Position numbers and translations under genes: made by a program
Source of the DNA: Rapana venosa
Lineage: Eukaryota > Mollusca > Gastropoda > Neogastropoda > Muricidae
Length of the DNA stretch: 64,000 nucleotides
Direction of reading: 5' to 3'
NCBI GenBank assembly: GCA_028751875.1
Contig: CM054138.1
Location: 36,472,773-36,536,772 of the forward strand
The notes under the pieces: generated by a model
Told to the model about the DNA's origin: nothing
The model's input: the letters and a program-made list of their open reading frames with translations, nothing else
Database searches by the model: none
In this document: piece by piece, positions 33,667 through 46,099 of the stretch
Layout of the letters: each line of letters begins with the position of its first letter
How positions within the stretch are numbered: the stretch's first letter is position 1

Positions 33667-34048
33667 TCAAAACCTCATGCAAAGATTTCTCACGAATGGT
33701 GGAAGGTGCTTTTTTAACACTTGATATTCGAAAAGAATATGAATGTTTGAGATTGCCCCACCACACACACAATGCACATTTCTAGAATATTTTGTATGGA
33801 AATCATTTAACTTCAGTCTATTAATAAGACTTATGACGGGCCTTTGGTGTGATATTTCTAACAAAAAACGAAAAGAGAGAAAGAAATTTAGGTAAAAAAT
33901 TGAAATGGTACCAAGGGAAAACCCTGCTTCTTCTTGTTTTTTCCTAACATGCTTCCAGCAAGCACTTTCTATCAAGTTATAATTCTCATAAATTGACATT
34001 GGTATATTCAAGACAGCAGCAGAGTTTGAGAGTGCCGCTTCATTTTTC
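33667..34048 (-). pseudogene. LINE ORF2 C-terminal fragment
   Basis: Minus-strand frame HQRPVISLINRLKLNDFHTK then NVHCVCGGAISNIHILFEY resembles the Cys/His end of LINE ORF2 proteins, with one expected Cys replaced. It is cut off at 34,049 where RTE sequence begins. Clade not assigned. Confidence 0.6.
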
Positions 34049-34057
34049 CTGCATGGG

Positions 34058-34655
34058 ACTCCCGGGGTATGCTTGCAAAGCGAGCATTGCAAGAATAGGA
34101 TCCCTGCCCTCCAACCAGGCATGTCGTAAGAGGCGACTAAGGTGGAACCCTTCCTCCAGGTTGGGGTTGGGCACAGGGCTAACAACCCTGTCCCGTAAAA
34201 GAAGTGAAGTTACGGAGAAACAGCAACAGAGAAAATTTCTACTTTTGCGTGCGAAGGACCTCCCGGGTCCAGTGAGACTCGTATGAATGCTGATGGCCAA
34301 AGCTGAGAGGAAGCTACCAGCAGGATAAGGGAAGACCTGAACACCCCCAAAACTAAGATCAACTAAAGGACATTGGAAAAGTGAGGACGATGTATTAGAC
34401 AGGCAAGCTGCCACAGGTAACATCAGAGATGAGAAGATTCAACCTCCATGTCCTAGGAGTGAGCGAGAGTAGATGGACTGGATCTGGGAGAATGAGAACC
34501 ACCACTGGAGAAACCGTCCTCTACTCTGGGAGAGATGATGACCAGCACCACGAGGGAGTTGCTATCATCCTCAAGAAAGGCGTTGAGCGATGCCTTATGG
34601 AGTGGAAGCCCGTCAACAGCAGACTAATGAGTGCGAGACTGAAGGGAAGCCAAGT
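34058..34655 (+). pseudogene. RTE-type LINE 5' fragment (copy 1)
   Basis: 5' UTR-like start, then an APE endonuclease beginning MRRFNLHVLGVSESRWTGSG and VLYSGRDDDQHHEGVAIIL, cut after RLMSARLKG by an antisense LINE tail. RTE-type by this N-terminus. Confidence 0.8.
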
Positions 34656-36626
34656 CAAGTCAAGTCAAGTCAAAAACACTTTAATCATCCCATGAAGGGC
34701 AATTACAATACTGACAGGCACATTGATACCTATAATTATCTCACAAGACACAAGAAAAATACATTTCAGATTGTTATAAGCATTCCAAGATAGCTTTAAA
34801 AAATTATCATACACAAACACAAACCCAGGTGCGCGCACACACAAAGCACCGCATACACTCACAAAAACACACACCAATGTAAGAATACAATGTTTTTGAA
34901 AACCATTGATTGGAAAAGAAATTTTTTTTTTAATTTAAAAATTTTAAAAAAACAACAACAAAATTTTGCGTGCACACACGTGCACATTCACACACACGCG
35001 CACACCCATACATACACACACCAATATATGAACTCAGTTTTATCACACATACACATGTGCACCCACGCACCATAATGACCATTATCTAGTAAAGACATAA
35101 ACACACACACACACACAATTTAGAAATCATTCTTGAAAGCCAAAAGCAAGATACAGGAGTACTTATTTTCATTACCACACACCCACACACACCCACACAC
35201 ACACGCACTTGACAATCAGGGGGGTATATCAGAGAATGTAAAACTGTTTGGTCAGTGCTGTTTTGAACTTAGAATTCGAATGACTACTGGAACAAAGGAA
35301 TTTCTTTTTCTATTTGTTTTACTGTTGGAGGACCGAAAGCGGCGTCCTGAAGGCAATAACTGAAATTCCGAAGACATAGCATGGGATGGATCAGCCAAGA
35401 TGGCAGTTGCTTTGCGCACAAGCTGCTGATCGCAGTACGGTTTGAGATCTCTTTGTTCTTCTCCAATTATTTTTGAGCAGATCTAACAATTCTCCGAAGA
35501 CTATCTTGTTTTTAACACTAAGGGTTTTTGTACCAACAATGAAAGCAAAACTTAGAACACTCTCTATGCAGGACCTTGTACAACAAAGGGAAAAAATCTT
35601 TTGTCAACAAAAAAAGAGTTAAGCTTCCTCAGAAAATACCCTACTTGTTGTCCTTTTTGACAATAGCGTCAGTGTTAGCATCCCCCGTTTAGTTTGTTAT
35701 CAAAAAAAGTTCCCAGATACTTGTACTTCGAAACATTTTCAACTTCTTGACTATGGATGGTAACATGCTCAGAAGTGTGACCCGATCTTTTGAAATCATA
35801 GGAAGATCTTTTTGTTTTAGAAACATTTAGCTCCCGATATGCCTCATCCCCACCCAAATTGACGAAATCAGTGAGGGCTGGACCATGGTTTTGGACAGAT
35901 CCATAAGAGAGACAAAGAGCACTGTCATCGGCAAATTTTACAAAAAAGGAATTTTCATAGCTGCTTCTGCAATCATCTGTGTATAGAAGTACAGAAGTGG
36001 CGAAGAACGTCCTGTGGGGAACCCCTACAGGTAAATCTAACCAATGAAAATATCTTATTGGCAAAAACTTTGCTGCGGGCCTGTTAGTTAAAAAAATTTA
36101 ATCACCAACCAACAAGTTGATAAATTCTACATCAAATTTTTAAAAAAAATTTGTGAACAAGAATGAGGCTGCATTGTATTGAAGCTGAAATAAAGCAGCA
36201 AACAATATTCTGGGATGAGAGTCAGGGGCTTCTAATTGGGGTTTTACAACTTGTTCAAAAAAGAACGGTTTGGCATCTTCGACACCTCATCCTGTCCTGT
36301 AGGCAAACTGTAGTGGGTCAAGGTCTTTTCTCTGTAGTGGAAAGATGAGAGATTTTATGATCTTTTCTAACGTTTTCATCACAAGTGATTGAGGGCTACA
36401 GGTCTGAAATCATTTGGGCGAGAAGGATTTTTGTTTCTTTGGAAAAGGTCTTACACTGGAAGTCTTCCCAAAAAACTGTTATCTGGGTAGTGTCCAGTGA
36501 GGCTGGAACAGGTGCTGAAGACCTGGCAAGCTCAGACGCAGAACTTAAGGGTTCTGCTGCATAGCCATCTGGTCCAGGAATTTGTTGAATTATTGCCTTG
36601 AAGTGTTTAAAATAACTGTTTCACAA
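34656..36626 (-). pseudogene. Rex1/L2-like LINE, antisense, tandem copy 1
   Basis: Minus strand: RT remnants including FVKFADDSALCLSYGSV (FADD catalytic box) and ELNVSKTK, a 3' UTR rich in CA repeats, and a CTTGA-type pentanucleotide tail at 34656. Many single-base indels against copy 2, particularly 35,580-36,626. Confidence 0.75.
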
Positions 36627-37208
36627 AAAGACCATTCCCGGGGTATGCTTGCAAGCGAGCTTGCAAAAATGGACCCCTGCCCCCCAACCAGCAGTGTAAG
36701 AGGCGATTTGGGGGGGGGGGGGGGAACCCTTCCTCCAGGTTGGGGTTTGGGCCGGGAAACCCCCTGCCCCGTAAAAAAAGTGAAGTTAGGGGAACAGAAA
36801 CAGAAAAAAATTTCACTTTTGCTGCGAAGGACCCCCCGGGTCCATGAGACTGTTGAATGCTGATGGCCCAAGCTGGAGGAAGCTACCAGCGGGATAAGGG
36901 AAGCCCTGAAACCCCCACCAAAACAAAGATCAACTAGGACTTGGAATGTGGGCATGTATAGACAGCAAGCGCACGTAACATCAGAGATGAGAAGATTCAA
37001 CCTCCATGTCCTAGGAGTGAGCGAGAGTAGATGGACTGGATCTGGGAGAATGAGAACCACCACTGGAGAAACCGTCCTCTACTCTGGGAGAGATGATGAC
37101 CAGCACCACGAGGGAGGTGCTATCATCCTCAAGAAAGGCGTTGAGCGATGCCTTATGGAGTGGAAGCCCGTCAACAGCAGACTAATGAGTGCGAGACTGA
37201 AGGGAAGC
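36627..37208 (+). pseudogene. RTE-type LINE 5' fragment (tandem copy 2)
   Basis: Repeats 34058-34655. The first 300 bp is full of homopolymer-type indels (for example a 19-G run at 36711-36724 region where copy 1 has a mixed sequence), while the endonuclease part (MRRFNLHVLGVSESRWTGSG) is nearly identical. Confidence 0.75.
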
Positions 37209-39290
37209 CAAGTCAAGTCAAGTCAAGTCAAAAACACTTTAATCATCCCATGAAGGGTAATTACAATACTGACAGGCACATTGATACCTATAATTATCTC
37301 ACAAGACACAAGAAAAATACATTTCAGATTGTTATAAGCATTCCAAGATAGCTTTAAAAAATTATCATACACAAACACAAACCCAGGTGCGCGCACACAC
37401 ACGCACCGCATACACTCACACACACACACCAATGTAAGAATACAATGTTTTGAATACCATTGATTGGAAAAGAAATTTTTTTTTTAATTTAAAAAATTAA
37501 AAAAAACAACAACAAAATTTTGCGTGCACACACGTGCACATTCACACACACGCGCACACCCATACATACACACACCAATATATGAACTCAGTTTTATCAC
37601 ACTTTACACATGTGCACCCACGCACCATAATGACCAATTTTCTAGTAAAGACATAAAACACACTACACACACAAATTTTAGAAATCATTCTTGAAAGCCA
37701 AAAGCAAGATACAGGAGTACTTATTTTCATTACCACCCTCACCACCCACACACCCCACGCCCCTTGACAATCAGGGGGTAAAATCAGAGAATGTAAAACT
37801 GTTTGGTCAGTGCTGTTTTGAAACTTTGAATTCGAAAGATACTGGAACAAAGGAATTTCTTTTTCTATTTGTTTTACTGTTGGAGGACCGAAAAGCGCGT
37901 CCCGAAGGCAATAAAATGAAATTCCGAAAAACATGCATGGGGTGGATCAGCCAAGATGGCAGTTGCTTTGCGCACAAGTGCTGATCGCAGTACGGTTTTG
38001 AGATCTCTTTTTTCTTCTCCAATTTTTTTGAGCAGATTCTAACAATTCTCCGAAGACTATTCTTGTTTTTAACACAAGGTTGTTGTACCAAAAAGATGAA
38101 AGCAAACTTAGAACACTCTCTATGCAGGACTTGTACAACAAAGAAAGAATCTTTTTGTCAACAAAAAAAGAGTTAAGCTTCCTCAGAAAATACTACGTTG
38201 TTGTCCCTTTTTGACAATAGCGTCGTGTTAGCATCCCAGTTTAGTTTGTTATCAAAAAAGTTCCCAGATACTTGTACTTCGAAACATTTTCAACTTCTTG
38301 ACTATGGATGGTAATGCTCAGAAGTTGCACCGATCTCTGAAATCGTTTGGAAGATCTTTAGTTTTAGAAACATTTAGCTCCAGATATGCCTCATCACACC
38401 AATTGACGAAATCAGTGAGGGCTGGACCATGGTTTTGGACAGATCCAGATAAGAGAGACAAAAGAGCACTGTCATCGGCAAATTTTACAAAAAAGGAATT
38501 TTCATAGCTGCTTCTGCAATCATCTGTGTATAGAATGTACAGAAGTGGCGAGAGAACGTATCCCTGTGGAGAACCCGTACAGGTAAATCTAACCAATGAA
38601 GATATCTTATTGGCAAAAACTTTGCTGCGGGCTGTTAGTTAAAAATTCAATCAGCCAACCAACAAGTTGATATTCTACATCAAATTTTTAAAAAAATTTG
38701 TGAACAAGAATATGAGGCTGCATTGTATTGAAAGCTGAACTAAAGTCAGCAAACAATATTCTGGCATGAGAGTCAGGTGCTTCTAAGTGGTTGTACAACT
38801 TGTTCAAAATGAACGGTTTGGCATCTTCGACACCTCATCCTGTCCTGTAGGCAAACTGTAGTGGGTCAAGGTCTTTCTCTGTAGTGGAAAGAATGAGAGA
38901 TTTTATGATCTTTTCTAACGTTTTCATCACAAGTGATGTGAGGGCTACAGGTCTGAAATCATTGGGCCGAGAAGGATTTTGTTTCTTTGGAAGAGGTCTT
39001 ACACTGGAAGTCTTCCAAATAACTGTTATCTGGCTAGTGTCCAGTGAGGCTTGGAACAGGTGCTGAAAGACGCTGGCAAGCTCAGTAGCGCAGAACTTAA
39101 GGGTTCTGCTGCATATGCCATCTGGTCCAGGAGATTTGTTGATATTTATTGCCTTGAAGTGTTTACAAATAACTGTTTCATCAACAATGACGCTATTCTC
39201 AAAGGGTAGAATTGCCTCAGGCCATTTATTTCATCCGAAAAATCATGCTTTTCGAAGCGAGTAAAAAATGCATTTAAATGGTCTGGTAAG
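37209..39290 (-). pseudogene. Rex1/L2-like LINE, antisense, tandem copy 2
   Basis: Same structure as 34656-36626 but extends about 120 bp further. RT reads GSPQGYVLSPLLYILYTDDC and SFFVKFADDSALLSLLSGSV, then the DEAYLELNVSKTK box. Upstream on the minus strand are INIKSPGPDGICS, VALTSLVMKTLEK and FADFSSAFNTMQP, the RT order of L2/Rex1-group LINEs. Confidence 0.8.
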
Positions 39291-40156
39291 TTGTTGTCAG
39301 AGTACATCGAAGAGTTATACCACGACGACAGAGGTCCACCTCCTCATATTAGCAACGAAGATGGCCACATAATCATGGAAGACGAAGTGAGACATGCACT
39401 CAGCAAGATGAAAAGTGGTAAGGCGCCAGGACCTGATGATATCCCATCTGAATTGATAACAGCCCTGGATGAAGTGGGAATTAAGGCAGTCACAAAACTA
39501 CTTAAACAATATATATGACACAGGAGAGATTCCAACAGATATGACGAAGTCCATCTACATTGCGATCCCTAAGAAACTGGGTACAGCTGAATGCGACCAA
39601 CATCGTACAATCAGCCTGATGAGTCACCTCACCAAAGTTCTTTTACGAATACTCATGAAGAGAATGAGAAATAAAATACTCCCAGAAATATCAGAAACGC
39701 AATTTGGATTCATGGCAGACAAAGGCACCAGAAATGCAATCTTCGTATTGAAAACTCTCATGGAAAGATCCATCGAGGTCCAGAAAGACCTGTACCTCTG
39801 CTTCATTGACTACTCAAAAGCGTGCGACAAAGTTCGACACTCCGACTTGTTTGATATAGCAGGGCTATACATCGACGGAAAAGATTTGTTTGTTTTTTCT
39901 ACAAGATTCAGCGCTATATAAATTCCATATATTATTATTATTATTGAAAGATCTTCGAGTCCTCAGAAACATATATTGGGAACAGGAGGCAGCCATTAGA
40001 GTCGACAATGACATCAGTCAATATAGACCAATCTGCAGGGGTGTGAGGCAGGGCTGCGTGTTCTCACCTGATTTATTTAATGTATATAGTGAAATAATTC
40101 TACGAAATATTGAGAATCATGAGGGAATTAGTGTAGGTGGCCACAACATCAACAAC
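39291..40156 (+). pseudogene. RTE-type LINE reverse transcriptase, cut by the gap
   Basis: Continuation of an RTE element: EVRHALSKMKSGKAPGPDDI, IPKKLGTAECDQHRTISLMS, ETQFGFMADKGTRNAIF, FIDYSKACDKV, and after a small insertion WEQEAAIRVDNDISQYRPIC then RGVRQGCVFSPDLFNVYSE. The catalytic YADD box would fall in the N run. One frameshift near 39,515 and an inserted LINE tail at about 39,885-39,945. Confidence 0.85.
39885..39945 (+). mobile_element. L2-type LINE 3' tail inserted in RTE reverse transcriptase
   Basis: TCAGCGCTATATAAATTCC and ATATTATTATTATTATT interrupt the RTE frame between DGKDL and KDLRVLRN; short near-duplicated flanks (GAAAAGATTTG / GAAAGATCTTC) suggest a degraded TSD. Confidence 0.75.
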
Positions 40157-40656
40157 NNNNNNNNNNNNNNNNNNNNNNNNNNNNNNNNNNNNNNNNNNNN
40201 NNNNNNNNNNNNNNNNNNNNNNNNNNNNNNNNNNNNNNNNNNNNNNNNNNNNNNNNNNNNNNNNNNNNNNNNNNNNNNNNNNNNNNNNNNNNNNNNNNNN
40301 NNNNNNNNNNNNNNNNNNNNNNNNNNNNNNNNNNNNNNNNNNNNNNNNNNNNNNNNNNNNNNNNNNNNNNNNNNNNNNNNNNNNNNNNNNNNNNNNNNNN
40401 NNNNNNNNNNNNNNNNNNNNNNNNNNNNNNNNNNNNNNNNNNNNNNNNNNNNNNNNNNNNNNNNNNNNNNNNNNNNNNNNNNNNNNNNNNNNNNNNNNNN
40501 NNNNNNNNNNNNNNNNNNNNNNNNNNNNNNNNNNNNNNNNNNNNNNNNNNNNNNNNNNNNNNNNNNNNNNNNNNNNNNNNNNNNNNNNNNNNNNNNNNNN
40601 NNNNNNNNNNNNNNNNNNNNNNNNNNNNNNNNNNNNNNNNNNNNNNNNNNNNNNNN
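40157..40656. other. Assembly gap (500 N)
   Basis: Exactly 500 N, a conventional placeholder length, so the real size is unknown. It may hide the RTE 3' end, most of a TTAA element and the missing CMTR1 exons. Confidence 0.98.
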
Positions 40657-40839
40657 CTGACACCCTCCCTGCACCCCCCCACAAATTTTCAGACACATAG
40701 TGTGAAAACCACGAGATCTGTGTGTGATGGAAAGTACTGCCCACGTGGGCAGCACCAACTGTTGGCTGTGGTTGTATTGGAATCTAGCGGCGTCCCCCGT
40801 TACTGTCGGCTGCGGCCATATCGGGGTCAAGACGGTTAA
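40657..40839. mobile_element. Right end of a TTAA element (family of 61091-62477)
   Basis: Matches 62290-62477 closely (ACACATAGTGTGAAAACCAC, GGAATCTAGCGGC, CAAGACGG) and ends TTAA at 40836-40839. The rest is lost in the gap. Confidence 0.75.
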
Positions 40840-41135
40840 GAAGGTAAGAGTTAAAAGAAATATAAGTAGAGTCAATCGGGGCTCACCATAGACGATAGAC
40901 TATCATGATCATCTTACACACAACAAGGCCTGTGCTTCAATTCTAACAACATGGTGGCGATCACCTTGGCCACCGGTTCTTTTCATCAAGAAAGAGTGCC
41001 CCGTTGTCGTCTTTCAGAAAGCTTTCTCAATCTTTCAACAAGTTTGGAGGTGTAAGAGACAAGACTTTTAAGCAACACAAGAAGGTAAAACAGACAACAA
41101 ACTATGGTAAGTAATGATAAAAATATAAAATAACG

Positions 41136-42070
41136 ATGTCTGCTCAAGAGCAGCCAGTGTTTCTAAAAGCCAAAAACATTCCAGACTGTACTACCAACCA
41201 CCCTTCTATGTTGGAAGTGTGCATCGCAGGAGAAAGAGCAGCTGGACAAGGTTCACTAATGGGTGCACAGTTAATTGTTGGATTATGGCAAATATACCCA
41301 GCCACAAGAGAGGCTAGAACAAATCTGTTACTGAAGGGTTTGAGTGTGAGAGGGACTGTTTTACAACTTTCAGACACCAATCCCTTTATCTTAAGAAATG
41401 ACTCTGGGGAAGAGAAACCATCAACAAAAGTGTGGATAGACAATGTTCCTATCTCTGCGGCAGACACAGAGATTGAACAAGCATTACTGAAGTCTGGATG
41501 TGAACTGAGATCAAGAATAATTGCAGAAAGGGCAAGAGACACAGATCGGAAGTTAACAAGGTTCCTGACTGGGAGGAGATTTGTACATATAACAGTCCCT
41601 CCAGTCCCACTAGAAAAAACACTTAAAGTTAGTATTTTCATGGCAAAAATTTCTCACCGTGAACAAAAACTAGCAGGAAAATCAGTTGTGTGTTCTAGAT
41701 GTTTAGAAAAAATCACCATGTTTCTATGTGTGAAAAAGAAATTGTGTGCAGAGAGTGCAGGCTCCCTGGACACAAACATGCTGACCCAGCTTGTCGTCTA
41801 GAAGAACAAAAAAGAAACCACAGCAAGTCAAGCAAAGACAAAGCTGAAAATGTGGCTGTGGAGAGTGCCAACAAAACTGGAAACAGTGGCAGAGCTGGCA
41901 CTGAAGAACAAGTGAGAAGTCGGCCATGGGAATGGCAGACTACCCACAGCTCTACCCTGCGACTCCAGAACCCACTCAGGCACAGATCGGAGACCCCTAA
42001 ACGTCAACGATCCATGGAAGATTGCAGCCCGATAGAGAGGTCTGCAAGAGGGAAACAGAGAAAGCAGTGA
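41136..42070 (+). pseudogene. LINE ORF1 (zinc-knuckle nucleic-acid-binding protein), one frameshift
   Basis: Two overlapping frames (41136-41801 and 41699-42070) join at a frameshift around 41,700-41,715. Knuckles read CSRCLE ... HHVSMC and CRECRLPGHKHADPAC, followed by a Lys/Glu-rich tail. A central RRM-like stretch with KVWIDNVPISAADTEIEQAL is typical of ORF1 proteins of L1/Tx1-type LINEs. Confidence 0.75.
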
Positions 42071-42263
42071 ACAGGCCAGTCAACCATGATGGTGTAACCT
42101 CAGACACCGAGGGTGACAGCGAGTTTGGGTAAAACCACCACACCCAGAACTGACCCTAGATTATCCACCCTGCTACGTCCATGGACTGCAATCTTGATCA
42201 ATGAAATTTTAACTTTCCGCCCATAATGAAAATGTTTAAAATATACAAACTGTATTATTTCTC

Positions 42264-45200
42264 ATGGATAAAATATGGATATGTTCTCTTAATGCTAGAG
42301 GTTTAAAGAATAAATTGAAAAGAAATTCTATGTTCCATTATGTAAAAAGACAGAAATATGATATAGTGTGTCTACAAGAAACCCAAATAACAGTTAATGA
42401 CATTGCAGCTTGGGAAAAACAATGGGGTGGGGCATTATTTTATAATGAAGGAACCAACAAAAGTCAAGGTGAAGTAATACTAGTAGCAAAACATTCTGAA
42501 GAAAAAACCAGATTAGAACAAGGGCAAAATAGGATTTTAGTGGTATTAGTAAAGCATGAAAATTATACCTTTAGGTTGGCAAACATATATGCTCCTAATA
42601 ACTCTACAGAAAAATTATCATTCCTTTAAAATCTACAACAAATACTTAGTGATTATAGTAAACATAACCTTGTTCTAATGGGCGACTTTAACTGTGTCCT
42701 TAGTAATGAACTTGACATCATCTCGGGTAATCCACACCGTAACCTGGAAGTTCAGACATTTAATAATACAATAAATAATTTACAACTCACTGACATATGG
42801 TGGGTTTTTAACAAAGAAAAAAGAGACTTCTCTTGGTCACAAGTAAACCCTTTTATTGCCCGCCGACTAGATTATTGTTTTTTATCAGAAGAAATGGTTC
42901 AAAACTGTGTTTCATGTGAGTATGACATTGCCACCAATTCTGATCACAAAGCATTGGTAACTGAATTTAATAATAGTTAATTTTTACGTGGACCTGGATA
43001 CTGGAAATTTAACAATAGTTATTTAAAAGACACAGTGTTTGTTCAAAAAATGAATGAAATACTAGACGCAAGACTTAACAATCCTTTAGACACAAGCCCC
43101 ACTACTTATCTAAATGGGAACTATGCAAAGTAGATATTAGAAACTATAGTATTGAGTATGGTAAAGAAATAGTGAACAAGAGGAGAAACGCTGAACTAAA
43201 ATCTAAACAAGACATTTTAGAAGTAGAAAGGCTATTAGGTCAAGATCCAACGAATAGTGACAACCAAAATAAGTATATACAACTTAAACAGAAACTAGAA
43301 CTGCATCAAGCAGCCAAAGTCAAAGGAGCACAAGTAAGAGCCAGAATAAAGTGGATAGAAGAAGGGGAACGCAACAGTAAATACTTTTGTCATTTAGAAA
43401 ATGCTAGAGAAAAAGAGAAAATCATTACAAAACTATGTAAAGACACACGAGAGGTCATCGGAGACCAGAGACAGATTTTAGAAGAGCAAGTAGCCCATTT
43501 TAAGAAAGTGTATAGTCAATCACCAGAAGCACAGGATGTTGAAGCAGCAACAGATGCGTTTCTAAGTAATGAAACTTTTACATGTTTGGATGAAACCGAG
43601 GCCCCTGCATGTGAAAGAAAGATGACAGTGGAAGAAACAACAAACGCTTTAAAAAAGATGAAAAATGGTCCATCTCCTGGATATGATGGAATAACAATAG
43701 AATTTTTTAAGTTCTTTTGGAATAAAATAGCCAAAGCTTTGACAAACTCGTTTATAGAACCCTTTGAGACAGGGGAACTATCCTATACCCAGAAGCAAGG
43801 AATATAATCACATTGATATCCAAAGGAAAAGATCTCAACCAATATGAGTTAAACAACTGGAGACCCCTTACTTTAACAAACTCTTATTATAAAATATTAG
43901 CTAAAGCATTAGCCGAAAGACTTAGCGGAGTCATTCAGAAATTAATGAGTAAAGATCAAGTGGGCTATCTCAAGGGTAGAAGTATTGCTACAGTCTTAAT
44001 AATAATAATAATAATCTATGGAATTTATATAGCGCTGAATCTGGTAAAGCAACAAATCAAAGTGCTCAAAGCACTCTTGAGATCAATAGATGACACAATC
44101 AACTACTTGAATCACACAAATGAAACTGGATATTTGCTTGCAGTTGATTTTTCAAAAGCTTTCGACTCAATTTCAAAAGATTTTTTGCTACACTCTTTCA
44201 AAGTTTTTGGATTTGGCTCTAATTTTCAGAAATGGATGTCAGTGTTAATGAATGGTTCTGTAAGTGCAATAAATCATGGAGGATGGATATCAGAATCCTT
44301 TGAAGTATCTTGTAGAATGAGACAAGGGTGCCCATTCTCTCCATTAGCATTTGTACTGGCAGTAGAAATCTTAGCAATTAAAATCAGAAATAGCTCAATC
44401 ATTGGTATTGAACTCCCAATGAATACCCAGAGCCAAAAAATCAATTCAAAGATTAAACAGTTTGCAGATGACACTATCCTTTTTCTCAAAAATAAAGAAG
44501 ACATAGTGAAATCACAGGAGATTTTTTTTCCTTTCAAGATTTTTCCAATCTGAAACTAAATACTCAGAAAACGAAAGTGTTATGTATGGGTAGGCAGGCA
44601 TTACGACAAGATCTACCATTTACCATAATGGAAAAGATTAAAATACTAGGTATTTATTTTCAAAGCGATAAAATGGCACGAAACATTGAAGATAATTGGA
44701 AGGACCGTATTTCACAAGTATACAAAACAATCAAAGATTGGAGTAAGAGAGATCTAAGCATACAGGGCAAAGTTGTCGTCATTAAAACACTCTTAATCAG
44801 CCAGTTTGTATACATAATGCAGTCTACTGGCCTTCCAAGCAATGTTTTAATTAAACTAAACACAATACTATATAAGTTCCTTTGGCAAAAGAAACATAGC
44901 AACAGAAAGGCATTTGAAAAAGTCAAAAGAAAAGTACTGGAAAGTAATACAGAAGAGGGAAGTCTAGGAATGATAAACTAATTAATCTTCAGAATTGTTT
45001 CAACCTTCAATGGATGGATAAACTTGTTAGCACCACAGATTTAAAAAAACTGGTCTCTGTTACCGCGTTGGAACCTGGAAAAACTAGCAAAAGGAAATGA
45101 CATACTTCACGTAAACTGTAAGACAAAAGACTTGTTAGGTCTTGACACAATCAAAATGAATTCTGGAGGGAAGTATTAACGTCATATCTAAACAGCAAAC

Positions 45201-46010
45201 AATTAAGAGAACCCGAAGATATACAATCCGACAACTTCCACTCACAACTGCTCTTCAATAACTGATCAAATTTAAAAATAAAACACTGTTCTTTCAGAAC
45301 TGGCTTAAAAAAGGAATAAGAAAAGTAAAAGACCTGATTCATGAAAATGAGAACAGACTGTTGTCACTAGAGGAAGTGCAAACTATCATAGTACAAAATA
45401 AAGCTTACACTATCTTTTAATATAATTCTCTTGTTAGTGCCATCCCAGACCAGTGGATACGGTGGATTCAAGAAGGAGAAGTGGAAACAAGCACTCCAAT
45501 TTGTGAAGCAAGCTTGTTCAACACTTCTCTGAAATAGATCAGAAAAATCTTAAGCAAATGGGTTGAACCAGTCACTCCTACTGCTAGCTTCTTCTGGGAA
45601 AGGAAACGGGGAATCAAGATAGATAATTATGTTTGGTCAAAAGCTAAAGATGCCACTAAAGAGACTAGACTGAGAGTATTACACTGGAAAATATAACATA
45701 ACATATACCCAACTAATATGCTAAACAAAATGAAAGTTAAGAAACAAACAAGTGTTCATGTTGTAGTGATGAAGTTGATTACATTGAACACTTCTTCTAC
45801 GAGTGTCCAACCATATCAGGATTGTGGAAGCTCATAGAAGAACAAATATACAGAGAACTTAATGTCCAGATGAAACTTTCAAAAACAGATGTTTTATTTG
45901 GAACTAAGGAATTGACCATTCTTAAGAAAGATTATAATTACATTAATTTCCTCATATTTCTTGGCAAAATGTGTATTATCATATTAAAAAAAACCCAGAG
46001 TCAGTAATTC
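42264..46010 (+). pseudogene. LINE ORF2 (endonuclease and reverse transcriptase), several breaks
   Basis: Endonuclease: SLNARGLKNKLKRN, LQETQI, NIYAPNN, LMGDFNCVL, SDHKALVTEF. RT: KNGPSPGYDGITIEFFK, LTNSYYKILAKALAERL, DFSKAFDSI, RQGCPFSPLAF, QFADDTILFLKN. Later LGIYFQSDKM and KRDLSIQGKVVVIKTLLISQ, then a Cys/His cluster near 45,750-45,810. Stops at about 42,627 and 42,978, a frameshift at 43,805, another in a T-run at 44,523-44,530. An inserted LINE tail at 43,997-44,090 keeps the frame open. Confidence 0.85.
43997..44090 (-). mobile_element. L2-type LINE 3' tail inserted in-frame in another LINE's RT
   Basis: Minus strand: CAGCGCTATATAAATTCCAT AGATTATT... with ATT repeats; codes IIIIIIYGIYIALN and onward in the RT frame between YLKGRSIATVL and the DDTINYLNH region. 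Opposite orientation to its host LINE. Confidence 0.75.
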
Positions 46011-46099
46011 CTCTAAACATGATTTTTTTAAAAGAATTTGAAATTAGAAGTTCACAAAATAATGTATCTGGCTTTGACAAGCCCTTCACCTAAAACGAA

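Larger units (their letters stand above)
40840..46090 (+). mobile_element. L1/Tx1-group LINE with ORF1 and ORF2
   Basis: Element-level entry: 5' UTR (about 40840-41135), ORF1 with zinc knuckles (41136-42070), ORF2 with APE endonuclease, RT and Cys/His C-terminus (42264-46010). Both ORFs have frameshifts or stops, so this copy is dead, but the order is complete. The 3' boundary is uncertain; an AATAAA at about 46,550 could belong to it. Antisense to CMTR1. Confidence 0.85.

Noticed and set aside
40100..40875. Large ORFs on both strands across 40,157-40,656
   Set aside because: They are runs of N translated as unknown residues, not genes.
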